From Microcaldota archaeon (lineage in GTDB: Archaea > Micrarchaeota > Micrarchaeia > Micrarchaeales > Micrarchaeaceae): a DNA stretch of 19,694 nt. The notes under the pieces were generated by a model. It ran no database searches. It had not been told where the DNA came from and was given only the letters and a program-made list of their open reading frames with translations. The stretch covers positions 1 to 19,694 of the forward strand of contig JAJYVY010000011.1 of NCBI GenBank assembly GCA_021791775.1, in the 5' to 3' direction. This document shows, piece by piece, positions 11,966 to 19,453 of this stretch. Both the position numbers and the translations under genes were made by a program. The first letter of the stretch is position 1, and the number at the start of each line of letters is the position of its first letter.

Positions 11966-12760
11966 TCAAAGCCTGGCATTTACGCTAAATGCCCCGGCAG
12001 GGAGCTGCTGCATAACTATGTCTGCGCTGCCGTAGCCCAGCGCCCTGCAAATCGACTTGGCGGCGTCCGACTTCGTCACCCTGCCCTCTTTTACAAGCAC
12101 GTAGGAGTCTGATGCACCCCCTTTTTCTTTCATCCTATAGAAGCACATTTCAGGCACGGCATTAAGCCTTCCTTCTTTTACGAAAAAGACTAGCGATAGC
12201 GTAATCCCCCTATACCATTCTCTTTCGCCTTTCATTACAAAGCTACCGGTAGATATAGCGCCCATCGCAGTTGATTTGCTCACTTGCTCTCTCTTCATCG
12301 CGTATACATCTACTATGGGCAGCGACTCCTTCCACGCGCTTGAATAGCATGCAGCAAACTGCGCTGTTTCTTCTTTCGCCTTGGCATCGGCCCTCTCGCC
12401 ATTCTTGAGTATCACAGCAGAAGCTCCGAATATGTTTGCATGGAAGAAGAGATCTCCATTCTCGAAATGCCTTGAATTCAGCAGCTCATTCTGCCTGGCA
12501 TCCCTGCCTCCGACAGCGAGCATGCCATCCGATGTAAAAAACCAATGGAATTTCTCATACCACTCCTTCTGCGTGCTGACCATCTTCCGCAAACCTGCAG
12601 TATTTTTGGCAGGTGCCGGTACCGAGCTGGCCATCCTTTTTTCAAGCATCTTTATTGCCTTCTCCGCTCCCAGCTTCTTTTGTGCTAGCCGTTTCGCCTT
12701 TTTGTAGTAATCATCCGCGTTATCCTGCGCCGATTTGGTAAAATCTATTTTTATCTGCAT
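11966..12760 (-). CDS. Shortened RqcH/NEMF-like protein: coiled coil plus NFACT-R domain
   Basis: RqcH/NEMF (Tae2, FbpA) proteins bind split 60S/50S ribosomes with peptidyl-tRNA and help clear stalled chains. This 264-residue protein keeps only the later half. Residues 1-65 resemble the end of the coiled-coil (NFACT middle) region: IDFTKSAQDNADDYYKKAKR, then GAEKAIKMLEKR. Residues 66-190 are a clear NFACT-R (DUF814) domain: WYEKFHWFFTSDGMLAVGG, RDARQNELLNS and DLFFHANIFGASAVILKNG. The N-terminal NFACT-N and HhH domains, about 300 residues in full-length proteins, are absent. The ATG lies one base after the secE stop, so the two are cotranscribed. A remote NFACT-N gene elsewhere could supply the missing half. 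Confidence 0.88.
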   Translation of the reverse strand: MQIKIDFTKSAQDNADDYYKKAKRLAQKKLGAEKAIKMLEKRMASSVPAPAKNTAGLRKMVSTQKEWYEKFHWFFTSDGMLAVGGRDARQNELLNSRHFENGDLFFHANIFGASAVILKNGERADAKAKEETAQFAACYSSAWKESLPIVDVYAMKREQVSKSTAMGAISTGSFVMKGEREWYRGITLSLVFFVKEGRLNAVPEMCFYRMKEKGGASDSYVLVKEGRVTKSDAAKSICRALGYGSADIVMQQLPAGAFSVNARL

Positions 12761-12761
12761 A

Positions 12762-12959
12762 TCATATCAGTGAGAAGTTGCCTGCCACAAGCAGTGATAT
12801 TATTATCGCAATGATGAAGCCGATGACACCTATGAGTACTATGCCGAGTATTATTATCTTTGCCGTTCTTTTGAACCTCTGCTCGTTAGGCTTGTAGCTG
12901 ACATACAGTATGTGCCTTGCATTGGATATGAAGTTCTTTATGTTCGACATTGATGGCAT
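12762..12959 (-). CDS. secE: SecE (Sec61-gamma), protein translocase subunit
   Basis: The 65-residue protein has an amphipathic N-terminal helix (NIKNFISNARHILYVSY), the family segment KPNEQRFKRTAKI, and a single C-terminal membrane helix IILGIVLIGVIGFIIAIIISLL. This is the archaeal SecE/Sec61-gamma layout; SecE clamps the two halves of SecY in the membrane. An internal ATG at 12948-12950 (MSNIKNF) may be the true start, since a TATA-like AATATAAAT on the minus strand (12966-12974) is too close to the first ATG. It is divergent from thiI and directly upstream of the NFACT-R gene with a one-base gap. Confidence 0.88.
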   Translation of the reverse strand: MPSMSNIKNFISNARHILYVSYKPNEQRFKRTAKIIILGIVLIGVIGFIIAIIISLLVAGNFSLI

Positions 12960-13032
12960 AGAATCATTTATATTGTTTGTATTGAATTAGTAAATGAATT
13001 GCTTTTTGTATTTTTATACTTTTGGTGCCCAA
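12960..13032. promoter_or_regulatory. Divergent promoter between secE and thiI
   Basis: Two TATA-like boxes face opposite ways: AATATAAAT on the minus strand (12966-12974) for secE, and TATTTTTATA on the plus strand (13009-13018) for thiI. Each lies about 20 bases before the preferred start codon. Confidence 0.45.
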
Positions 13033-14202
13033 ATGAAAAAATACGATGCGGTTGTGGTCCACTTTGGCGAGATCTGGCTCAAAGGAAGGAACAGGGGCGC
13101 CTTTATACAGCGGCTGATCCACAACATCGAAAGGAACCTGCATGGCCTTAGCCCGAAAATAGCAAACAAGAGAGATAGGCTTCTTCTGTACTTCGAAGGC
13201 AGCAAAGAGCTTTCCAATTCTTTGGACAGATTGCAGTATGTTTTCGGAATATCATGGTTCGGCCCGGTAAAAATCGCCAAAAATGCCCCAGATGACATAT
13301 TAAAGGCCGCCAATAGCATCCTCTCGAAAAACGAGACTGTAAGGCTAGAAGCGAATAGGTCTTACAAGGAGGTACCATTCAATTCAAGAGAAATCATAAA
13401 TCTTTTCATAAGATCCAAGAATCGGAAGTTTAATGTAGATATAAATTCGGCACACACGATGAACATCAGTGTGATAAAAGACTTCACAATCCTATGCGCA
13501 GATAAGCACAACGGCGCAGGCGGCCTACCAACCGGATCTTCAGGCAAGGCGATAGTGCTGCTTTCTGGAGGCATAGACTCCCCAGTCGCTGCGGTATACG
13601 CGATGAAAAGGGGTCTCGACGCTGTATACCTGCATGTGCACGCCTTTGATACAAACAAAAAGGCATCATCGTCAAAGATGCGGGTCCTCTTGGAAAAACT
13701 TTCCAGATACGGCCCAGCCCCAATCTATTATGCACCCTCTTATCTTTTCCAGTCTGCAACAATCAAAATACCAGCTAAATATGAGCTCGTTCTCTTTAGG
13801 AAATTCCTTTTCAGGCTGGCCGAGGAGATTGCTGAAAAAGAAAATGCGGATGCAATAGTCACAGGTGAAAGCCTTGGTCAGGTTGCATCCCAAACCATAC
13901 CAAATATGACCGCCGCACAGCAAGGTATAAAGCCCATTATAATCAGGCCGCTTATAGGGTTCGACAAGGCGGAAATAATAGACAAAGCGAAAAGCATAGG
14001 CACATATGAAATATCCATAAAGGAATACAAGGACGTGTGCTCCATTGGGGTGAAGAATCCCTCTACCGCGATGGACGCCTCTACGGTCAACCGCTTGTAT
14101 GCCGATTGCAAACTTGACCAGGTGCTAAAAAGAACGCTCGCGCTTGCCGAGCTGCAAAATGGTGATCAGTCATTCCGTAATCTCTCTAAGAGTGGCGTCT
14201 AA
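13033..14202 (+). CDS. thiI: ThiI, tRNA 4-thiouridine synthetase (no rhodanese domain)
   Basis: ThiI adenylates uridine 8 of tRNA and replaces its oxygen with sulfur; in some organisms it also feeds thiazole synthesis. From ATG 13033 the product has 389 residues: an N-terminal ferredoxin-like and THUMP region (VVVHFGEIWLKGRNRGAFIQ onward, to about 160), then the PP-loop ATPase opening with VLLSGGIDSPVAAVYAMKRG (about 175-194). The rhodanese domain of bacterial ThiI is missing, as is usual in archaea. A cysteine in DVCSIGVKNPSTAM and one in ADCKLDQ remain as candidate sulfur carriers. An upstream in-frame ATG at 12994 would add MNCFLYFYTFGAQ, but the promoter lies inside that stretch and GGTG (13024-13027) sits well before 13033. 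The 3' end overlaps rio1 by 33 bases on the other strand. Confidence 0.92.
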   Translation: MKKYDAVVVHFGEIWLKGRNRGAFIQRLIHNIERNLHGLSPKIANKRDRLLLYFEGSKELSNSLDRLQYVFGISWFGPVKIAKNAPDDILKAANSILSKNETVRLEANRSYKEVPFNSREIINLFIRSKNRKFNVDINSAHTMNISVIKDFTILCADKHNGAGGLPTGSSGKAIVLLSGGIDSPVAAVYAMKRGLDAVYLHVHAFDTNKKASSSKMRVLLEKLSRYGPAPIYYAPSYLFQSATIKIPAKYELVLFRKFLFRLAEEIAEKENADAIVTGESLGQVASQTIPNMTAAQQGIKPIIIRPLIGFDKAEIIDKAKSIGTYEISIKEYKDVCSIGVKNPSTAMDASTVNRLYADCKLDQVLKRTLALAELQNGDQSFRNLSKSGV

Positions 14203-14940
14203 GTCGGTCTCCAACCCATACCTGCGCCTAAAAAACTTAAGTAAATTGAATATGTCCTTGCGTAGGAATTCGGCTGCTCTTGGGTGCTTTGCAGAGACCG
14301 CCTGCCCCCAATCTATTATGAATGGCACATCGTCATTCATCAATATGTTGTATTCGCTTAGATCGGCATGTATCAGCCCTCTCTTGTAAAGCCTCTTTGC
14401 GGCAACAAGCAGTTCGTCCAGCGCCTTTTCAGGTTTTTCAAGTTCTGCATCGTTGAGCGTAGGGAAGATTGTATCCTTTCCACCAAGAAACTCCATGGCG
14501 AGTATGTTCCCATTGAACATGTACGGCTTCGGGGCATGCACTCCCGCGGCCTCGGCAAGCATCAGGTTCCCGAATTCCTTTTTGCACCATGTGTTTATTA
14601 TTCCCGCTTTGCCACGGCCCGCCTGCCTCTCGAATCTCGGGTCGCCTTTTATGTAATCTGACATGTTGAAAAATGAGGAAGCATCAACCCTGAAAAACTT
14701 CAGTATTACGTGCTCCTTTCCTGCCACGACCTCAGAACTTCCGGGTTCTGCTATGTATATATCCGCCTCCTTGCCGCGCGCAATGCGGTAGCCCAGCCTT
14801 GATATTATCCCCTTGTTGAAGAACTTGCTCAGATAGACCATGGTTTTGGTGTTGAATATCCCCTGCGGCGTCTTTATCTGCTCCTTCAGCATGAAGTCTT
14901 CCCTTTTCGGGGAATGCCTCTTAGACCTTCTTCTCGCCAT
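14170..14940 (-). CDS. rio1: Rio1 atypical serine kinase/ATPase
   Basis: Rio1 acts in the last steps of small ribosomal subunit maturation, as an ATPase that releases factors from pre-40S/30S particles. The 256 residues show the Rio1 motifs in order: a basic tail MARRRSKRHSPKR, flexible P-loop RIARGKEADIY (52-62), ATP-binding Lys in VILKFFRVDASSF (K81), MSDYIKGDPRF (93-103), WCKKEFGNL (118-126), hinge ILAMEFLGG, catalytic HADLSEYNIL (191-200, D193) and metal-binding FIIDWGQAV (D210). All key residues are present. The TATA-like ATTTTAATAG on the minus strand (14962-14971) is centred about 27 bases before the ATG, so the message is probably leaderless. The last 33 bases overlap the end of thiI. 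Confidence 0.95.
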   Translation of the reverse strand: MARRRSKRHSPKREDFMLKEQIKTPQGIFNTKTMVYLSKFFNKGIISRLGYRIARGKEADIYIAEPGSSEVVAGKEHVILKFFRVDASSFFNMSDYIKGDPRFERQAGRGKAGIINTWCKKEFGNLMLAEAAGVHAPKPYMFNGNILAMEFLGGKDTIFPTLNDAELEKPEKALDELLVAAKRLYKRGLIHADLSEYNILMNDDVPFIIDWGQAVSAKHPRAAEFLRKDIFNLLKFFRRRYGLETDLDATLREITE

Positions 14941-15008
14941 ACTAATCGATTGCCTAGCGGCTATTAAAATCCTTGCGAATCGCAGCTCTGTTGCAGCCGA
15001 ACTCTTAG

Positions 15009-15160
15009 TGACGTCCTCCTCGGGCTAAAGCCCGAGGCTTCCTCTGCCGTCAGGGTATGTTCTCAGTCCCTCGATTACCGCCTCCTGATGAGGTCTTACA
15101 AAATCTCCCTGAGCGTCAGTTCGGGCACGTCCTGCCCTACCTCTTTTGAGTATGTTTATT
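15009..15160 (-). ncRNA. Predicted omega/reRNA scaffold at the tnpB 3' end
   Basis: By analogy with characterised TnpB elements, the guide RNA scaffold covers the tnpB 3' end and the right-end hairpin, and the guide itself is read from the flank beyond the right end, here minus-strand bases from about 15008 downward. The hairpin is visible; the 5' limit is a guess and no promoter for it was identified. Confidence 0.4.
15018..15037 (-). repeat. Right-end hairpin of the IS605-type element
   Basis: CCTCGGGC pairs perfectly with GCCCGAGG around a TAAA loop. The tnpB stop codon lies inside the hairpin. In this family the right-end hairpin is also the 3' part of the guide RNA scaffold (omega/reRNA). 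Confidence 0.85.
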
Positions 15161-16251
15161 GATGCATTTATGTCCCTGTCCTCGTTTAGGCCGCAGACTT
15201 CGCAGTAATAGACCCTTTTCGATAGAGGCATGCTTTTGAGGCTGCCGCAGTTGCTGCATGCCATTGTTGTGTTCTGCGGATTTACTTCTATAACTTCCAT
15301 ACCGGCGCTTTCAGCCTTGTATGAAAGCATATGTATGAACCTGTTCCATGAAGCGTAATGTATCGTCTTTGCGAGTTTGCGGTTCTTCACCATATTCTGA
15401 ATTTGGAGTTTCTCCACGGCGAATGAGGTGTATCCTGAATTCACGAGTTTGTCTGTCACTTTCTGGAGATAGTCGTTCGTCTGGTTGTTCGCGATCCGGT
15501 ATTCCCTGCTCATCCTTTCTTTTGCGAACTGCCTTCTCTTCGAGCCCCGCTTCCTCCTTGCGACTATCCTCTGCCATCTTGCGATGTGCTTCTCCGCATT
15601 CTTCCTGAAATTCGGTTTGGTTATTCTTGTCCCATCGGAGAGGACCGCGAACGTCTTTAACCCGACATCTATCCCTACAGGATTCGTGTCTTCCATCTTT
15701 GGGATGCCTGCCTCTTTTGTAGCAACGAATATTGCGTAGTACCTTCCCGCATCCCTCTTTATCGTAAGGGTCTTGATCCTGCCTTCAATGGGCCTATGCA
15801 GTTCAATCCTTACCCTGCCTATCCTGCTAATCCTGAGCATCCCTCTTTTGCCTGATTTTTCTATCGAAAACGCGCCGTTATCCTGCGGGTATATTATTGA
15901 TTTGTACCTGTCTATCGACTTGAACCTTGGAAAACCCGCCTTTATCCTTTTGCCCTTCTCCCTTTCCTTTACCCTCCCGAAGAAGTTTTTGTATGCTTTC
16001 AGTATCCTGAATTTTATCTCGCACCTTGTCTGCGAGTATAGCCGCAGGTATTTTCTGTCTTCCTCTGTCTCCTTTGCGAACCTGTTAAGGGCCGCCATGG
16101 AGATATTTGCGTTTCCGTCTTTGTACGACCTTATTGTCTTTTCAAGAATGAGGTTGTAGAACTCCTTTGCAAGGACAAGCCTTTCGTCTATCTCCTTCTG
16201 CCTTTTTACGTCGGGATAGATGCTGAACTTATAAGCCCTTGTGACGTCCAT
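15025..16251 (-). CDS. tnpB: TnpB, RNA-guided RuvC nuclease
   Basis: TnpB is the Cas12 ancestor: guided by an RNA from the element's right end, it cuts DNA and favours retention of the element. Numbering from an ATG at 16272 (415 residues), the protein has an N-terminal helical/OB region, then a RuvC fold with GIDVGLKTFAVLSDG (D202), SFAVEKLQIQNM (E287) and EDRDINASINIL (D367), plus a zinc ribbon with C339, C342, C357 and C360. All catalytic and zinc residues are present, so it looks active. ATG 16251 (MDVTRAYKF) is preferred, giving 408 residues, because TATATAAA on the minus strand (16274-16281) is centred 26 bases before it. The C-terminal coding end overlaps the expected guide-RNA scaffold. 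Confidence 0.93.
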   Translation of the reverse strand: MDVTRAYKFSIYPDVKRQKEIDERLVLAKEFYNLILEKTIRSYKDGNANISMAALNRFAKETEEDRKYLRLYSQTRCEIKFRILKAYKNFFGRVKEREKGKRIKAGFPRFKSIDRYKSIIYPQDNGAFSIEKSGKRGMLRISRIGRVRIELHRPIEGRIKTLTIKRDAGRYYAIFVATKEAGIPKMEDTNPVGIDVGLKTFAVLSDGTRITKPNFRKNAEKHIARWQRIVARRKRGSKRRQFAKERMSREYRIANNQTNDYLQKVTDKLVNSGYTSFAVEKLQIQNMVKNRKLAKTIHYASWNRFIHMLSYKAESAGMEVIEVNPQNTTMACSNCGSLKSMPLSKRVYYCEVCGLNEDRDINASINILKRGRAGRARTDAQGDFVRPHQEAVIEGLRTYPDGRGSLGL

Positions 16252-16318
16252 GGAACTGGTATTGCAGTTCATATTTATATACTTTACTACATGGCGGGCA
16301 TACTGCAGCCCAATTCAT

Positions 16319-16339
16319 CCCCTGCCCTGAAGGGCGGGG
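16319..16339 (-). repeat. Left-end hairpin of the IS605-type element
   Basis: CCCC (16319-16322) and GCCC (16324-16327) pair with GGGC (16332-16335) and GGGG (16336-16339) around a TGAA loop, leaving T at 16323 as a bulge. A single bulged base in the stem is typical of hairpins bound by the family's Y1 transposase. Confidence 0.75.
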
Positions 16340-16386
16340 ATTTCTTAAGCCAAGACATTTAAGACTTTCTCTGCAATATATTAACG

Positions 16387-16671
16387 GTGTATATCATGGC
16401 AGAAAAGCGCAGCATAGTTACAATAGACCCAGAACTTTCATACAGGAGGCGCCTCCATTATATGGAAAAGCATTCCGGATGGCACATATTCAGAGCGGTG
16501 TACTGGGGCATATACATATTCGTTATAGGGATTCTGCTCGCTACCATGGTGCCCTCCACTTTGAGATATTCGGTCTATTTCGGCTGGACGCTGATACTGT
16601 TCTCACTCTTCTTGATTGTCTATGGATTCACTTCTGCGCTCCACCTAAAGCTCATGAAGAAGTATGCCTGA
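16387..16671 (+). CDS. Small two-helix membrane protein of unknown function
   Basis: The 94-residue protein has a charged, basic N-terminus (AEKRSIVTIDPELSYRRRLHYMEKH), two membrane helices at about 38-56 and 63-83 (VYWGIYIFVIGILLATMV and YFGWTLILFSLFLIVYGF) and a short basic tail (LKLMKKYA), so both ends probably face the cytoplasm. The family is not recognised. Two starts are possible: GTG at 16387, with the AT-rich CATTTAAGA about 26 bases upstream, or ATG at 16396. It sits 52 bases before secF on the same strand and may be cotranscribed, so a link to protein export is possible but not shown. Confidence 0.7.
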   Translation: MYIMAEKRSIVTIDPELSYRRRLHYMEKHSGWHIFRAVYWGIYIFVIGILLATMVPSTLRYSVYFGWTLILFSLFLIVYGFTSALHLKLMKKYA

Positions 16672-16723
16672 AGTAATAGAACTCAGGAGTGCAGAACAAT
16701 CAAATCCCTAATTACTGGTCCAG

Positions 16724-17875
16724 ATGCAGCTGCCAAACATATACGAATACAAGCACTATAAGCTTCTCATAATAATACCCATAGCCATGCTGCTAGTCAG
16801 CATCTACTTCATACCTAAAATACAGCTGGACCAATCCCTCAAGGGAGGGGTGAGCATACAGCTCCAGACAAATTCCACAATAGACACCAGAACGCTAGCA
16901 GCCGGAATAGACTCGGCTCTACCAGGCTCTCAGGCAAGCATATCGCGCTCGCCGGGAGGGGTTTCCGTAACTCTAGCATCTAATAGCACCCTCTATCAGG
17001 CAGATGCCTATTCGACTGCGGTTTATGCATCTTACGGGAACTACAGCAACGCCGCATACCTGATTGCAGCGTACAAGACGCAGCTGCAGAGCCAGCCCAA
17101 CAACAGTAGCCTAACTAGCGCGCTTGATGGCGCTGAAACAAACCAGTCTAATGCGCTTACTGCCATGCAGGGCAACCTTGCAAATGAGCTATCCTTGCTT
17201 TCGGTGTTCAATGGAGGGCCTCCAGCATTCAATTCAACTGATGCGCAGGCCATGGCAGCACTCTCTGCAAGCGCCTACTCCAATGCGTCATCAAAATACA
17301 AAGACAAGGTTATATCCGTGTTGAGATCGCTTGTAAACTTCAGCAGCTATTCCTACAACGAAGTAACCCCGACGCTAGGGCTTTTCTTCCTCTCCCAAAT
17401 AGAGGACATAATAATATGGGCATTCGTGGCAGTAGCAATAGCTGTGCTCTTCATATTTAGGAACCCGGTACCTGCCATGGCCGTGGTATTCAGCTCTGCT
17501 AATGACATCCTCGTAGCTCTGGGCGTCATGGGGATATTCGGGATACCCTTTGGGGTAGCGTCTATAGGGGGCATACTCATGCTCATAGGTTATTCTATAG
17601 ACACGTCGTTACTCTCTTCCATAAGAATCCTGAAAAGGAGCGAAGACACCGCAGTGAAAAGAGCGTACACAACAATGAAAACCGGGATAACAATGACCTC
17701 TGCTGCGATAATAACATTCGCGATACTTTTTATCGTATCATATATCGCATTTATACCCACTTACCTAGAAATATCTGGCGTGGTGCTTGCTGGCCTGCTC
17801 GCAGACATCTTCACAACGTGGTTCGGAAACACGCCTATGGTGTTGGCGTACAAAAAGAGGAAGGAGCTTAGATGA
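16724..17875 (+). CDS. secF: SecF, protein-export accessory subunit
   Basis: SecF pairs with SecD in the membrane and uses the proton gradient to help exported chains leave the channel on the outside. The 383 residues show a first helix (about 13-30), the P1-start motif DQSLKGGVSIQL (36-47), a large external domain (about 48-215), and five C-terminal helices with the family signatures SSANDILVALGVMGIFGIPF and GGILMLIGYSIDTSLLSSIRILKRS. Archaeal SecF is usually nearer 290 residues. The excess is in the external domain, a Ser/Ala/Asn-rich stretch (about 85-205) with at least eight N-glycosylation sequons (for example N87, N106, N126, N170, N187, N205). Its stop overlaps the secD ATG by four bases, so the pair is coupled. 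Confidence 0.93.
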   Translation: MQLPNIYEYKHYKLLIIIPIAMLLVSIYFIPKIQLDQSLKGGVSIQLQTNSTIDTRTLAAGIDSALPGSQASISRSPGGVSVTLASNSTLYQADAYSTAVYASYGNYSNAAYLIAAYKTQLQSQPNNSSLTSALDGAETNQSNALTAMQGNLANELSLLSVFNGGPPAFNSTDAQAMAALSASAYSNASSKYKDKVISVLRSLVNFSSYSYNEVTPTLGLFFLSQIEDIIIWAFVAVAIAVLFIFRNPVPAMAVVFSSANDILVALGVMGIFGIPFGVASIGGILMLIGYSIDTSLLSSIRILKRSEDTAVKRAYTTMKTGITMTSAAIITFAILFIVSYIAFIPTYLEISGVVLAGLLADIFTTWFGNTPMVLAYKKRKELR

Positions 17876-19446
17876 ACTTAAAAGCGTATCTGAAGGATAG
17901 GCGGATAATAGCGCTCATAGTCATAGTGGCAGCCCTCGCCCTCCTGGACGTGCACTACGGGATACATCTCGGAATAGAGTTTGTAGGAGGCACGCAAATA
18001 CCAGTAACTCTGGAGCACAGCATAAACTCAAGCGACATGTCCGCGCTAATAGCATCGCTGCAGCAAAGGGTTTCGACATTCGGACTGAAACAGGCTACTA
18101 TCGAGGGCATAGGCAACAGCGAAGTTTACGTTATAATCCCTACTGTATCGGAAAGCGAGATAAACCAGACCATAAGCGTTATTCAAAGCCAGGGAACCTT
18201 CCAGGGGATTGTGGCTGGCAGAGAGGCGCTCAACGGCAGCGGGATACTGAAGGGCAGTATAGGGCAGCCTTCCCCCACGGTGCTCAACAATTCGGTCGAA
18301 TGGCAGGTGACATTTTTTGTTACAGAGACTGCAGCAACGAACTTCGCCAAAGTCGTATTCGGGCAGGCGAACCAGCCGCTCTACATGTTCCTAGACAGAC
18401 CATCCTCGACTCTGGTCCTTTTCGCGGGCTCCATACCAACCAATTCCTCTTCGCTGATATCGCAGTCAACAGCGCTCTCCGCCATCGAGCAGGCGCTCAG
18501 CGAGGGCAACAACACCATACCTGTATTTGTGGTGCAGAACACCAATTATAGCATCAGCGGCGTGGAAGCGTATCTCAAGAAAAGCACAGGAAAGTACAGC
18601 AAAATAATAGCCAGCTCTAATCTCAATGGCACGCTCCTGCAGTACCTGAGTAGCAACAACTACACCGTAAAGCTGCAGAGCAAGACGAACATGACACCGA
18701 CATTTACAATAATAAACCTCAACCAGACAGTTGTCGAATCATGGCCGGTCGTAGGCCTGCTCTCCTCTCCAGTGCTAAATCCCTCCATAACGAACGGAAA
18801 TGTCAGTGACAGCTACGAGATATCCGGTGCCGCCCCTTCAGGATTGACCAAAACGGGGCAGTTGGCATTTGCCACAGCTCAAACGAAGCAGATAGCAAGC
18901 GTACTTAGCGGCGGCGCTCTGCCTGTAGCAGTTTTCGCCGGAACCCCGACAACCATACCCCCGACGCTTGGCTCCCACTTCCTGTACGTGAGCCTGATCG
19001 CAGGCGGCATAGCAATACTGTTCGTTTCTGCATTCATAATGGTCAGATACAGGAAGCTCTTCCTGGTCGGACCGATAATCATAACGACCGCCATGGAGCT
19101 TTTCATAATAGTCTCGATAATAGGGCTCATAGGCACTATAGATCTTGCCGCAGTCGCGGGCATGATAGCTGTTGTGGGCACAGGGGTAGACGCCCAGATA
19201 ATAATAACTGATGAGGTGCTGATGCACAGGGAAACGCAGAGCTCGGCAAAGATGCTTCTCGGGCACGCATTTTACATTGTCTGGGCTGATGCCGCACTCC
19301 TCGTAGTGGCAATGCTCCCCCTCTTCTTTTCTACGTCTCTTGTGACCATAATAGGATTCTCCGAGTCTACAATAATAGGTGCCTTGCTCGGGGTTATGGT
19401 GACAAGACCGGCATACGGAGCCATAATAGGCAAACACTATTCCTAG
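17872..19446 (+). CDS. secD: SecD, protein-export accessory subunit
   Basis: SecD forms the SecDF complex with the preceding gene's product. The 524 residues begin with a membrane helix (about 11-27) followed by HLGIEFVGGTQIPV, the counterpart of the LDLRGG motif. A long external P1 domain follows (about 45-360), also rich in Ser, Asn and Thr, with many sequons. Five C-terminal helices come last, with IDLAAVAGMIAVVGTGVDAQIIITDEVL, the archaeal SecD signature with the Asp that takes part in proton flow, and a final IIGFSESTIIGALLGVMVTRPAYG. The secF-then-secD order is known from other archaea. The nmd3 gene begins 7 bases after the stop. Confidence 0.93.
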   Translation: MNLKAYLKDRRIIALIVIVAALALLDVHYGIHLGIEFVGGTQIPVTLEHSINSSDMSALIASLQQRVSTFGLKQATIEGIGNSEVYVIIPTVSESEINQTISVIQSQGTFQGIVAGREALNGSGILKGSIGQPSPTVLNNSVEWQVTFFVTETAATNFAKVVFGQANQPLYMFLDRPSSTLVLFAGSIPTNSSSLISQSTALSAIEQALSEGNNTIPVFVVQNTNYSISGVEAYLKKSTGKYSKIIASSNLNGTLLQYLSSNNYTVKLQSKTNMTPTFTIINLNQTVVESWPVVGLLSSPVLNPSITNGNVSDSYEISGAAPSGLTKTGQLAFATAQTKQIASVLSGGALPVAVFAGTPTTIPPTLGSHFLYVSLIAGGIAILFVSAFIMVRYRKLFLVGPIIITTAMELFIIVSIIGLIGTIDLAAVAGMIAVVGTGVDAQIIITDEVLMHRETQSSAKMLLGHAFYIVWADAALLVVAMLPLFFSTSLVTIIGFSESTIIGALLGVMVTRPAYGAIIGKHYS

Positions 19447-19453
19447 TGGTAAG

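Larger units (their letters stand above)
15009..16345 (-). mobile_element. IS200/IS605-type element with tnpB only
   Basis: A tnpB gene on the minus strand lies between two subterminal hairpins of the kind recognised by TnpA in this family: the left end at 16319-16339 and the right end at 15018-15037. No tnpA is present, so the element can move only with a transposase in trans. There are no terminal inverted repeats or target duplication, as expected for this family. The outer limits are estimates: the right end is placed near the TGACGTC at 15009-15015 and the left end near the CTTAAG at 16344-16349. The insertion lies between rio1 and a small membrane-protein gene and breaks no recognisable gene. 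Confidence 0.8.
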
